Shown here: piece after piece, positions 18,905 to 27,488 of the stretch
Numbering within the stretch: position 1 is the first letter of the stretch
Layout: the number at the start of each line of letters is the position of its first letter
NCBI RefSeq assembly: GCF_036226605.1
Contig: NZ_CP109000.1
Span: forward strand, 1,980,501 to 2,044,500
DNA length: 64,000 bases
Source of the DNA: Streptomyces sp. NBC_00704
GTDB taxonomy: Bacteria > Actinomycetota > Actinomycetes > Streptomycetales > Streptomycetaceae
Direction: 5' to 3'
Notes under the pieces: generated by a model
The model's database searches: none
Seen by the model: the letters and a program-made list of their open reading frames with translations, nothing else
Told to the model about the DNA's origin: nothing
Position numbers and translations under genes: made by a program

Positions 18905-19781
18905 CCGAGATGACCACCACCACGACAACCGCCACGACCACCACGGTCCTCGACGCCTCCGGCGTCACCATGCAGTTCGGCGGCCTCACCGCCGTACGCT
19001 CCGTCGACCTCACCGTCAACAGCGGCGAGATCGTCGGACTCATCGGCCCCAACGGAGCCGGGAAGACCACCTTCTTCAACTGCCTCACCGGCCTCTACAT
19101 CCCCACCACCGGCACAGTCAGCTACAAAGGCACCGTCCTCCCGCCCAAACCCCACCTGGTCACCCAGGCCGGCATCGCCCGCACCTTCCAGAACATCCGG
19201 CTCTTCGCCAACATGACCGTCCTGGAAAACGTGCTCGTCGGACGCCACACCCGCACCCACGAAGGCCTCTGGTCGGCGCTCCTGCGCCTGCCCACCTTCA
19301 AAAGGGCCGAAGAAGCCTCCCGCGCCAGGGCCATGGAACTCCTCGAGTTCACCGGCCTCGCCGCCAAGGCCGACCACCTCGCCCGCAACCTCCCCTACGG
19401 CGAACAGCGCAAGCTCGAAATCGCCCGCGCCCTCGCCAGCGACCCCGGCCTCCTCCTCCTCGACGAGCCCACCGCCGGCATGAACCCCCAGGAAACGCGC
19501 GCCGCCGAAGAACTCATCTTCGCCATCCGCGACCAGGGCATCGCCGTCCTCGTCATCGAGCACGACATCCGGTTCATCATGAACCTCTGCGACCGCGTCG
19601 CCGTGCTCGTCCAGGGCGAGAAGATCGTCGAAGGCCCCGCCGAAGTGGTCCAGGCAGACGAACGCGTCATCGCCGCCTACCTCGGGACCCCCTTCGAGGG
19701 CGCACCAGGAGCGGAAGAAGTCGCCGAAGTCGAAGTCGCAGAGGCCTCCGAGGCGCACAGCACCACGGAAGGAGACGAGAA

Positions 19782-19785
<4 letters not shown>
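18901..19785 (+). CDS. livG: branched-chain amino-acid ABC transporter ATP-binding protein LivG
   Basis: A 294-residue ABC ATPase. Walker A GPNGAGKTT, the LivG-type loop FQNIRLFANMTVLENV, signature YGEQRKLEIARAL and Walker B LLLLDEPTAGMNP are all present. The N-terminus has an unusual Thr run (residues 5-15) and the C-terminus an acidic extension. GTG 18901 overlaps the livM stop by four bases (GTGA), implying translational coupling. It drives LivHM with LivF. Confidence 0.95.
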
Positions 19786-20498
<713 letters not shown>

Positions 20499-20516
20499 CC
20501 CACCCCCCTCACACAC

Positions 20517-20555
20517 GACGAGGCCCGCCCCCCTTCTCCGGGAGCGGGCCTCGTC
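20517..20555. terminator. terminator of the liv operon
   Basis: GACGAGGCCCGC (20517-20528) pairs perfectly with GCGGGCCTCGTC (20544-20555), 15-base loop. It lies between livF and the convergent response-regulator gene and could serve both strands. Confidence 0.85.
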
Positions 20556-20602
20556 ATGCGCCCAGCGTCATGCGCACAGCGCGCACCAGGCACGACAGGG
20601 AA

Positions 20603-21259
20603 CTAGCCCTTGTTCGCCTTCTTCTCGTCCGCGTCCTGAATGACCGCCTCCGCCACCTGCTGCATCGACATCCGGCGATCCATCGACGTCTTCTGGATCC
20701 ACCGGAACGCCGCCGGCTCCGTCAGCCCGTACTCCGTCTGCAGAATCGACTTCGCCCGGTCCACCAGCTTGCGCGTCTCCAGCCGCAGGGTCAGATCCGC
20801 GACCTCGTTCTCCAGCTCCCGCAGCTCCGTGAACCGCGACACCGCCATCTCGATCGCCGGCACCACGTCGCTCTTGCTGAACGGCTTCACCAGATACGCC
20901 ATCGCACCCGCGTCCCGCGCCCGCTCCACCAGGTCGCGCTGCGAGAACGCCGTCAGCATCAGCACCGGCGCGATCCGCTCCTCGGCGATCTTCTCCGCCG
21001 CCGAGATGCCGTCCAGCTTCGGCATCTTCACGTCCAGGATCACCAGGTCCGGCTTGTGCTCGCGGGCCAGCTCGACGGCCTGCTCACCGTCACCGGCCTC
21101 GCCGACGACGCTGTAGCCCTCCTCCTCCAGCATCTCCTTGAGGTCGAGACGGATCAGCGCCTCGTCCTCGGCGATGACGACACGGGTCGTCAGCGGAGGC
21201 ACGTGCGACTTGTCGTCGTCGGGCGCGTCTACGGGCTGGGGCGACTCGGGGGCGGTCAC
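20603..21259 (-). CDS. pdtaR: ANTAR-domain response regulator (PdtaR-like antiterminator)
   Basis: A 218-residue two-domain regulator. The receiver domain (about 25-145) has the acidic pair at residues 31-32, phospho-acceptor Asp76 in VILDVKMPKLDG, and the conserved Lys in AYLVKPF. The C-terminal ANTAR RNA-binding domain (about 150-210) includes RKLVDRAKSILQ and AFRWIQKTSMDRRMSMQQVAEAV. ANTAR proteins bind paired RNA hairpins and prevent transcription termination; a cognate histidine kinase (PdtaS) is not in the window. GTG 21259 is preceded by GAGGAG. In streptomycetes it normally sits next to liv and pyk genes, as here. Confidence 0.9.
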   Translation of the reverse strand: MTAPESPQPVDAPDDDKSHVPPLTTRVVIAEDEALIRLDLKEMLEEEGYSVVGEAGDGEQAVELAREHKPDLVILDVKMPKLDGISAAEKIAEERIAPVLMLTAFSQRDLVERARDAGAMAYLVKPFSKSDVVPAIEMAVSRFTELRELENEVADLTLRLETRKLVDRAKSILQTEYGLTEPAAFRWIQKTSMDRRMSMQQVAEAVIQDADEKKANKG

Positions 21260-21290
21260 GGGGGCTCCTCGTTCAGGGGCGGGGGTACAG

Positions 21291-21321
21291 CTGACAAGAG
21301 CCTACCTAGCTGCGGTAAGGT
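21291..21321 (+). promoter_or_regulatory. possible promoter for the tRNA gene
   Basis: CTGACA (21291-21296) and TAAGGT (21316-21321) are 19 bases apart, slightly long for a housekeeping promoter, and 41 bases before the mature tRNA. Position is right, spacing is not ideal. Confidence 0.35.
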
Positions 21322-21362
21322 GGGTGCGCGGAGGGTGGTTGCTTGCCTTCGTTTTAGAGGAA

Positions 21363-21435
21363 GCCTCGGTAGTCCAGCGGAAGAGACACGGTGCTCAAAC
21401 CACCGACAGCGTGGGTTCGAATCCCACCCGGGGCA
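21363..21435 (+). tRNA. tRNA with anticodon CAA and short (class I) variable arm
   Basis: The 73-nt cloverleaf is clear. The acceptor GCCTCGG pairs with CCGGGGC (one G-T wobble), discriminator A. The D arm has only three pairs (GTC/GAC). The anticodon stem CGGTG/CACCG encloses loop CTCAAAC, giving CAA. The variable loop is five bases (ACAGC), and the T arm is GTGGG-TTCGAAT-CCCAC. No CCA is encoded. CAA would read UUG (Leu), but bacterial leucine tRNAs normally have a long variable arm, so charging identity is uncertain. Confidence 0.85.
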
Positions 21436-21466
21436 CTTTTCCTTCGATTCTAAGGTTGATCTTAGC

Positions 21467-21503
21467 AAGCGGATGTTCCCGTTCTCGTGAACATCCGCTT
21501 TTT
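21467..21503 (+). terminator. rho-independent terminator after the tRNA
   Basis: AAGCGGATGTTC (21467-21478) pairs perfectly with GAACATCCGCTT (21489-21500), followed by further T residues. A smaller CTAAG/CTTAG hairpin precedes it. It separates the tRNA from the LAGLIDADG gene, although it lies just inside that gene's promoter region. Confidence 0.85.
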
Positions 21504-21541
21504 GCTGTGTGTCGTCGAAAACCCACTCGCACAGTGGACCC

Positions 21542-22288
21542 ATGTACGACGTCAGCACACGCAAGCGGGCACTCGCCCTGCTCTCGGAAGGGCACAGCCT
21601 CAACTCGGTGAGCCGCCGGACCGGCATCTCCCGGGCAGCAATCCGGTCCTGGCAGACCCGACTTGAACCGTTGCCCCGAATGGCGCCGCCCCTGCCCGGA
21701 CCACCCAGTGACCGAAATGCCTACTCGTATCTGCTGGGGCTTTATCTGGGTGACGGGTGCATCAGTCCGCATCCGCGCGGCACCGGCCACTACCTGCGCA
21801 TCGCTTGCGCGAACGCCTGGCCGGGCCTCATCGACGCCTGCGAGGCCGCCGTCCGGACCATTAGCCCCGCGCACACCGCGTACCGTGTGCAGGCTCCAGG
21901 GTGTGTGGCCGTGGTCGGCTACTACGCCCACTGGCCGCACCTGTTCCCGCAGCACGGCCCTGGCAAGAAGCACGAACGGCGGATCGCCCTCGAGCCCTGG
22001 CAGCAGGTCATCGTGGACGAACATCCCTGGCAGTTCGTTCGCGGCCTCATCCACTCGGACGGCTGTCGGATCACCAACTGGACCGAGCGGACCGTCGGCG
22101 GTGAACGCAAGCGCTACGCGTACCCGCGCTACTTCTTCACGAATGTGTCGGGCGACGTCATCGGCCTGTTCACCGATGTCCTGGACCGGCTCGGAGTCGA
22201 ATGGAGAATGCAGAACCCGAGGAACGTGTCCATCGCCCGGAAAGCCTCCGTCGCTCTCCTCGACGCCCACGTAGGCCCCAAGTACTGA
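21542..22288 (+). CDS. HTH-LAGLIDADG homing-endonuclease-like protein
   Basis: A 248-residue protein. Residues about 6-40 form a resolvase-like helix-turn-helix (KRALALLSEGHSLNSVSRR, then TGISRAAIRSW). Two LAGLIDADG-type motifs follow: LLGLYLGDG at 64-72 (Asp71) and FVRGLIHSDG at 165-174 (Asp173), as in monomeric homing endonucleases. The terminal DAHVGPKY is typical of a streptomycete family often labelled transcriptional regulator. ATG 21542 was preferred to a GTG at 21509 that falls next to the terminator; the ribosome site is weak (GTGGAC). It starts 107 bases after the tRNA, is freestanding rather than intron-encoded, and ends four bases from the convergent pyk. Nuclease activity is inferred. 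Confidence 0.75.
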   Translation: MYDVSTRKRALALLSEGHSLNSVSRRTGISRAAIRSWQTRLEPLPRMAPPLPGPPSDRNAYSYLLGLYLGDGCISPHPRGTGHYLRIACANAWPGLIDACEAAVRTISPAHTAYRVQAPGCVAVVGYYAHWPHLFPQHGPGKKHERRIALEPWQQVIVDEHPWQFVRGLIHSDGCRITNWTERTVGGERKRYAYPRYFFTNVSGDVIGLFTDVLDRLGVEWRMQNPRNVSIARKASVALLDAHVGPKY

Positions 22289-22291
22289 CCC

Positions 22292-23728
22292 CTACCGAGG
22301 GCTGTCGTCCTCGCCCACGTGGTGGACCCTGACCAGGTTCGTCGAGCCGGAGACGCCGGGTGGGGAGCCCGCGGTGATCACGATGACGTCGCCCTTCGCG
22401 CAGCGTCCGTACCGCAGCAGCAGTTCGTCGACCTGGTCGACCATCGCGTCCGTGGAGGCGGCCGTGGGGCCGAGGAAGGTCTCGACGCCCCAGGTCAGGC
22501 TCAGCTGGGAGCGGGTCGCGGGTTCCGGGGTGAAGGCGAGGAGGGGGATCGGGGAGCGGTAGCGGGAGAGGCGGCGGACGGTGTCGCCGGTCTGGGTGAA
22601 CGCGACGAGGAACTTGGCGCCGAGGAAGTCGCCGATCTCGGCGGCGGCGCGGGCGACGGCGCCGCCCTGGGTGCGGGGTTTGTTGTTCTCCGTCAGGTCG
22701 GGGAGGCCCTTGGCGAGGAGGTCTTCCTCGGCGGCTGTGATGATCTTGGCCATGGTGTGGACGGTCTGGGCGGCGTGTTTGCCGACGCTGGTCTCGCCGG
22801 AGAGCATGACGGCGTCGGTGCCGTCGATGACGGCGTTGGCGACGTCGGAGGCTTCGGCGCGGGTGGGGCGGGAGTGCTCGATCATGGAGTCGAGCATCTG
22901 GGTGGCGACGATGACGGGCTTGGCGTTGCGCTTCGCCAGCTTGATCGCTCGCTTCTGGACGATGGGGACCTGTTCCAGGGGCATTTCGACGCCGAGGTCG
23001 CCGCGGGCGACCATGATGCCGTCGAAGGCGGCGACGATGTCGTCGATGTTCTGGACGGCCTGGGGTTTCTCGATCTTGGCGATGACGGGGAGGCGGCGGC
23101 CTTCTTCGTCCATGATGCGGTGGACGTCGACGATGTCGCGGCCGGTGCGGACGAAGGAGAGGGCGATGGCGTCGAAGCCGGTGCGCAGGGCCCAGCGGAG
23201 GTCTTCCTCGTCCTTTTTGGAGAGGGCGGGGACGGAGACGGCGACGCCGGGGAGGTTGAGTCCTTTGTGGTCGGAGACGATGCCGCCTTCGAGGACGCGG
23301 GTGTGGACGCGCGGGCCGTCGACGCGGGTGACCTCGAGGCAGACCTTGCCGTCGTCGACGAGGATGCGTTCGCCGGGGGTGACGTCCTGGGCGAGGCCGG
23401 CGTGGGTGGTGCCGCAGAGGGTGTTGTCGCCCGCGACGCCTTCTTCGACGGTGATGGTGAAGGTGTCTTCGCGTTCGAGGAGTACGGGGCCTTCCGTGAA
23501 GTGGCCGAGGCGGATCTTCGGGCCTTGAAGGTCGGCGAGGACGCCGACGCTGCGGCCGGTTTCGTCGGAGGCCTTCCGTACGTGGTGGTAGCGCTCCTCG
23601 TGTTCGGCGTGGGTGCCGTGGCTGAGGTTGAAGCGGGCTACGTCCATTCCGGCGTCGACCAGCGCTTTGAGCTGGTCGTATGTGTCGGTGGCGGGGCCCA
23701 GGGTGCAGACGATTTTCGCTCGGCGCAT
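22292..23728 (-). CDS. pyk: pyruvate kinase
   Basis: A 478-residue glycolytic enzyme converting phosphoenolpyruvate and ADP to pyruvate and ATP. It begins MRRAKIVCTLGPATDTYDQL and contains ARFNLSHGTHAEH, DLQGPKIRLG, VIAKIEKPQA (catalytic Lys region), MVARGDLGVEMP and KPVIVATQMLDSMI, all canonical. The C-terminal allosteric domain runs from about residue 350. ATG 23728 has no obvious Shine-Dalgarno, so the transcript may have a short leader. Streptomycetes usually have two pyruvate kinases; this is the copy near polA and liv. Confidence 0.96.
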   Translation of the reverse strand: MRRAKIVCTLGPATDTYDQLKALVDAGMDVARFNLSHGTHAEHEERYHHVRKASDETGRSVGVLADLQGPKIRLGHFTEGPVLLEREDTFTITVEEGVAGDNTLCGTTHAGLAQDVTPGERILVDDGKVCLEVTRVDGPRVHTRVLEGGIVSDHKGLNLPGVAVSVPALSKKDEEDLRWALRTGFDAIALSFVRTGRDIVDVHRIMDEEGRRLPVIAKIEKPQAVQNIDDIVAAFDGIMVARGDLGVEMPLEQVPIVQKRAIKLAKRNAKPVIVATQMLDSMIEHSRPTRAEASDVANAVIDGTDAVMLSGETSVGKHAAQTVHTMAKIITAAEEDLLAKGLPDLTENNKPRTQGGAVARAAAEIGDFLGAKFLVAFTQTGDTVRRLSRYRSPIPLLAFTPEPATRSQLSLTWGVETFLGPTAASTDAMVDQVDELLLRYGRCAKGDVIVITAGSPPGVSGSTNLVRVHHVGEDDSPR

Positions 23729-24144
23729 GTTTCGAGTTTATGTCTTACCGATGGGTAGCGAATTGGTGGGAAGCGGCGGCTCAACATCCTTTGGGTGAAG
23801 GTCTGTTGACAACTCATAAATTGTGCGGCCGGCCGCTCCGATGAGCATTTTCTCGAATGGGTGAATTGCGGTGGCGGGCCGGTCGGGGTGTGGGGCAGGT
23901 CGGCTCGGTCTGCGGGCAGGGGCAGGGCAGCGACCGGGGCTGGGCGGCCGGTCGGCCGGGGGAGGTCAGGTGGCCTGCGGGACGGGGGTGGTCTTACGTC
24001 CTGCCTTGTCCCGGCTTTCGCTGTTTCCCGGGCGTAGTTGAGTGTGCTGGTCACCAGATCGCAACCTCCTGGATCTGTTGCGGTCGGTGGTGGGCGGGTC
24101 AGAATCTACGCGCGTTGTTTCCCTTCCCCCGAGGAGTACGAGAG
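23729..24144. other. 416-base divergent region between pyk and the 5'-nucleotidase gene
   Basis: Near pyk the DNA is relatively A+T-rich, with TTGACA on the plus strand at about 23807 but no well-placed -10. Nearer the nucleotidase, CTGGTCACCAG at 24047-24057 is a perfect palindrome, and CGCAAC...GTTGCG forms an inverted repeat at about 24060-24082. Either may be an operator. No clear PHO box was seen. Confidence 0.45.
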
Positions 24145-25956
24145 ATGCCGTTGAACCGCCGGAAGTTCCTGAAGAAGTCCGCAGCGACGGGGGCGGGGGT
24201 GGCGATCGCGGGTGCGGTGGCGGCTCCGTCGGCGCAGGCCGCGGCCGGTGGGAAGCCGGGGAAGCCGGGGAAGCCGAAGCGGTACGAGCTGACCGTGATG
24301 GGGACGACGGACACCCATGGGCATGTCTTCAACTGGGACTACTTCAAGGACGCGGAGTACAAGGACGCGGCGGGCAATGCGCAGGGTCTGGCGCGTATCT
24401 CGACGCTGGTGAACCGGATCCGTGCGGAGAAGGGGCGGGAGAACACGCTGCTGCTGGACGCGGGTGACACGATTCAGGGGACTCCGCTGACGTATTACTA
24501 CGCGAAGGTGGATCCGATCACCGCCAAGGGTGGTCCGGTGCATCCGATGGCGCAGGCGATGAACGCGATCGGGTATGACGCGGCGGCGTTGGGCAACCAC
24601 GAGTTCAACTACGGGATCGAGACGCTGCGGAAGTTCGAGTCGCAGTTGCGTTTCCCGTTGCTCGGGGCGAACGCGGTGGACGCGAAGACGTTGAAGCCGG
24701 CGTTCACGCCGTATGTGATGAAGACGTTCTGTGTGAAGGGGGCGCCGCCGGTGAAGGTGGCGGTGCTGGGTCTGACGAATCCGGGTATCGCCATCTGGGA
24801 CAAGGCGTACGTGCAGGGGAAGCTGGCGTTCCCGGGGCTGGAGGAGCAGGCGGCGAAGTGGGTGCCGCGGTTGAAGTCGATGGGTGCGGACGTGGTGATC
24901 GTGTCGGCGCATTCGGGGTCGTCGGGTACGTCGTCGTACGGTGATCAGGTGCCGTATGTGGAGAATTCCGCGGCTCTGGTGGCGCAGCAGGTGCCGGACA
25001 TCGACGCGATCCTGGTCGGGCATGCGCATGTGGAGATTCCCGAGTTGCGGGTGACGAATGCGAAGACGGGCCGGGCGGTGGTGCTTTCGGAGCCGTTGGC
25101 GTTCGCGGAGCGGTTGTCGGTGTTCGATGTGTCGTTGGTGTTCGAGAAGGGGAGGTGGGTCGTCGAGTCGGTGTCGTCGAAGGTGTTGAACTCGAACTCG
25201 GTGGCGGACGACCCGAAGATCACGAAGTTGCTGGGTGACGAGCACGCGAAGGTCGTGAAGTACGTCAATCAGGTGGTGGGGTCGGCGACGGAGACGTTGA
25301 CGACGGTGGAGGCGCGGTACAAGGACGCTCCGATCATCGATCTGATCACGAAGGTGCAGGAGGACGTCGTCAAGGCGGCTCTGGCGGGGACGTCGTATGC
25401 GTCGCTGCCGGTGATCGCGCAGGCGTCGCCGTTCTCGCGGACGTCGGAGATTCCGGCCGGTGAGGTGACGATCCGGGATCTGTCGAGTCTGTACGTGTAC
25501 GACAACACGTTGGTGGCGAAGTTGCTGACGGGTGCGCAGGTGCGGGCGTATCTGGAGTATTCGGCGGAGTATTTCGTGCAGACGGCGTCCGGTGCGGTGG
25601 TGGACGTGGAGAAGCTGACGAACGCGAAGGACCGGCCGGATTACAACTACGACTATGTGTCGGGGTTGTCGTACGACATCGATGTGGCGCAGCCTGCTGG
25701 TTCGCGGATCAGGAATCTGACGTTCCAGGGTGCTCCGTTGGCGGATGGGCAGCAGTTCGTGCTGGCGGTGAACAACTACCGGGCCAATGGTGGCGGGGCG
25801 TTCCCGTTCGTGGCGTCGGCGCAGGAGTTGTGGTCGGAGTCGACGGAGATCCGGACGCGGATCGCGGAGTGGGTGACGGCGAAGGGTGTGCTGGATCCGA
25901 AGGACTTCGCGTCGGTGGACTGGAGGTTGACGCGGGACGGTACGCCGGTGTTCTAG
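24145..25956 (+). CDS. Tat-exported bifunctional metallophosphatase/5'-nucleotidase
   Basis: A 603-residue exported enzyme. The twin-arginine signal RRKFLKKSAATG is followed by a hydrophobic Ala/Gly segment and APSAQA cleavage region near residue 32. The metallophosphoesterase domain shows DTHGH (56-60), DAGD (105-108), GNHE (150-153), AHSGSSG and GHAHVE, which bind two metal ions. The C-terminal 5'-nucleotidase domain (about 330-560) includes the substrate-stacking region around NNYRANGGG. It should release phosphate from nucleotides or 2',3'-cyclic nucleotides outside the cell. ATG 24145 has GAGGAG at 24131-24136. Confidence 0.92.
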   Translation: MPLNRRKFLKKSAATGAGVAIAGAVAAPSAQAAAGGKPGKPGKPKRYELTVMGTTDTHGHVFNWDYFKDAEYKDAAGNAQGLARISTLVNRIRAEKGRENTLLLDAGDTIQGTPLTYYYAKVDPITAKGGPVHPMAQAMNAIGYDAAALGNHEFNYGIETLRKFESQLRFPLLGANAVDAKTLKPAFTPYVMKTFCVKGAPPVKVAVLGLTNPGIAIWDKAYVQGKLAFPGLEEQAAKWVPRLKSMGADVVIVSAHSGSSGTSSYGDQVPYVENSAALVAQQVPDIDAILVGHAHVEIPELRVTNAKTGRAVVLSEPLAFAERLSVFDVSLVFEKGRWVVESVSSKVLNSNSVADDPKITKLLGDEHAKVVKYVNQVVGSATETLTTVEARYKDAPIIDLITKVQEDVVKAALAGTSYASLPVIAQASPFSRTSEIPAGEVTIRDLSSLYVYDNTLVAKLLTGAQVRAYLEYSAEYFVQTASGAVVDVEKLTNAKDRPDYNYDYVSGLSYDIDVAQPAGSRIRNLTFQGAPLADGQQFVLAVNNYRANGGGAFPFVASAQELWSESTEIRTRIAEWVTAKGVLDPKDFASVDWRLTRDGTPVF

Positions 25957-26063
25957 GCGTGGGGGGGTTCTGCGGGGGGCGAGGGCGGTGGTTGCGCGGT
26001 GGCCGGGTGGGCCGGCGCGCGGTCACCGCCTTTCGCGTTCGTGGGGGTGGGTGGCGGCCGGTG

Positions 26064-27488
26064 CTAGTGGTGGTCGGCGAGGGGGGTGAGGGTGGGGGCC
26101 TGTCGGGCGGGTGGGACGCGGTGGTGGGGTTGTTGGTGGAGGCCGAAGGTGGTGAAGGCGGTGCGGGTGGGGAGGGGGTAGGGGTGTTCGGTGGTGAGGG
26201 TGTTGAGGATGGTGGCGCTGCGCCAGGCGGTGAGGCCGAGGTCGGGGGCGCCTACGCCGTGGGTGTGGCGTTCGGCGTTCTGGACGTAGACGTTGCAGCC
26301 GGTGGCGGTGACGGAGGGGTCGAGGACGAGGCGGAAGTGTTCGTCGATGCGGGGGCGTTCGCTGTTGTCGCGGCGGATGTAGGGGTCGAGGCCGGCGAGG
26401 ATGCGGTTGAGGGGGCGTTCGCGGTGGCCGGTGGCGAGGACGACGGCGTCGGTGGTGAGGCGGGTGCGGGTGTTCTGCTGGATGTGTTCGAGGTGGAGTT
26501 CGATTTTGGTGGTGGCGATGCGTCCTGCGGTGCGGACGCGGACGCCGGGGGTGAGGACGGTGTCGGGCCAGTCGCCGTGGAGGGTGCGTCGGTAGAGCTC
26601 GTCGTGGATGGCGGCGAGGGTGTCGGCGTCGATGCCTTTGTGGAGTTGCCATTGGGCGTCGGTGAGGCGGTCGCGGACGTTCTCGGGGAGGGCGTGGAAG
26701 TAGCGGGTGTAGTCGGGGGTGAAGTGTTCGAGGCCGAGTTTGGAGTACTCCATGGGGGCGAAGGCGGGGGTGCGGCCGATCCAGTGGAGTTGTTCGCGGC
26801 CGGTGGGGCGGTGGCGGAGGAGGTCGAGGAAGATCTCGGCGCCGGACTGTCCTGAGCCGACGACGGTGATGTGGCCGGCGGCGAGGAGGGTGTCGCGGTG
26901 GGTGAGGTAGTCGGCGGCGTGGACGACGGGGACGCCGGGGGCGTCGACGAGGGGGCGCAGGGGGTCGGGGATGTGGGGTCGGGTGCCGATGCCGAGGACG
27001 ACGTTGCGGGTGTGGGTGCGGCCGAGGGCTTCGGCTTCGCCGTCGGCGTCGAGTTGGGTGAAGTCGACTTCGAAGAGGTCGCGTTCGGGGTTCCAGCGGA
27101 CGGCGTCGACCTGGTGGCGGAAGTGGAGTGCGGGGAGGTTGTCGGCGACCCAGCGGCAGTAGGCGTCGTATTCGGCGCGGTGGGTGTGGAAGCGCTCGGC
27201 GAAGTAGAAGGGGTAGAGGCGGTGGTGGGTTCGGAGGTAGTTGAGGAAGGTCCAGGGGCTGGTGGGGTCGGCGAGGGTGACGAGGTCGGCGAGGAAGGGG
27301 ACCTGTACGCGGGCGCCGTCGATGAGGAGGCCGGGGTGCCAGTCGAAGCGGGGGCGTTGTTCGTAGAAGGCGGTGTCGAGGGTGGTGAGGGGGTGGGCGA
27401 GGGCGGCGAGGGAGAGGTTGGCGGGGCCGATGCCGACGCCGACGAGGTCGCGGGGGGCGTCGGGGTCGTGGGGTGGGGGCGTGTTCAT
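26064..27488 (-). CDS. L-lysine/L-ornithine N-monooxygenase (SidA/IucD/DesB-like)
   Basis: A 474-residue flavin-dependent N-hydroxylating monooxygenase. GVGIGPANLSLAAL (about 17-30) binds FAD, VVGSGQSGAEIF (209-220) binds NADPH, and VVLATGHRERP is the conserved ATG-box. Family members hydroxylate the side-chain amine of lysine, ornithine or a diamine such as cadaverine using NADPH and O2 for hydroxamate siderophores. Its ATG overlaps the stop of the upstream decarboxylase (ATGA), so the two form an operon. No acyltransferase or IucA/IucC-type synthetase gene follows, so the end product is unknown. Confidence 0.9.
   Translation of the reverse strand: MNTPPPHDPDAPRDLVGVGIGPANLSLAALAHPLTTLDTAFYEQRPRFDWHPGLLIDGARVQVPFLADLVTLADPTSPWTFLNYLRTHHRLYPFYFAERFHTHRAEYDAYCRWVADNLPALHFRHQVDAVRWNPERDLFEVDFTQLDADGEAEALGRTHTRNVVLGIGTRPHIPDPLRPLVDAPGVPVVHAADYLTHRDTLLAAGHITVVGSGQSGAEIFLDLLRHRPTGREQLHWIGRTPAFAPMEYSKLGLEHFTPDYTRYFHALPENVRDRLTDAQWQLHKGIDADTLAAIHDELYRRTLHGDWPDTVLTPGVRVRTAGRIATTKIELHLEHIQQNTRTRLTTDAVVLATGHRERPLNRILAGLDPYIRRDNSERPRIDEHFRLVLDPSVTATGCNVYVQNAERHTHGVGAPDLGLTAWRSATILNTLTTEHPYPLPTRTAFTTFGLHQQPHHRVPPARQAPTLTPLADHH

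Noticed and set aside
24000..24144. PHO box before the 5'-nucleotidase
   Set aside because: No pair of GTTCACC-like direct repeats at 11-base spacing was found; only a CTGGTCACCAG palindrome.
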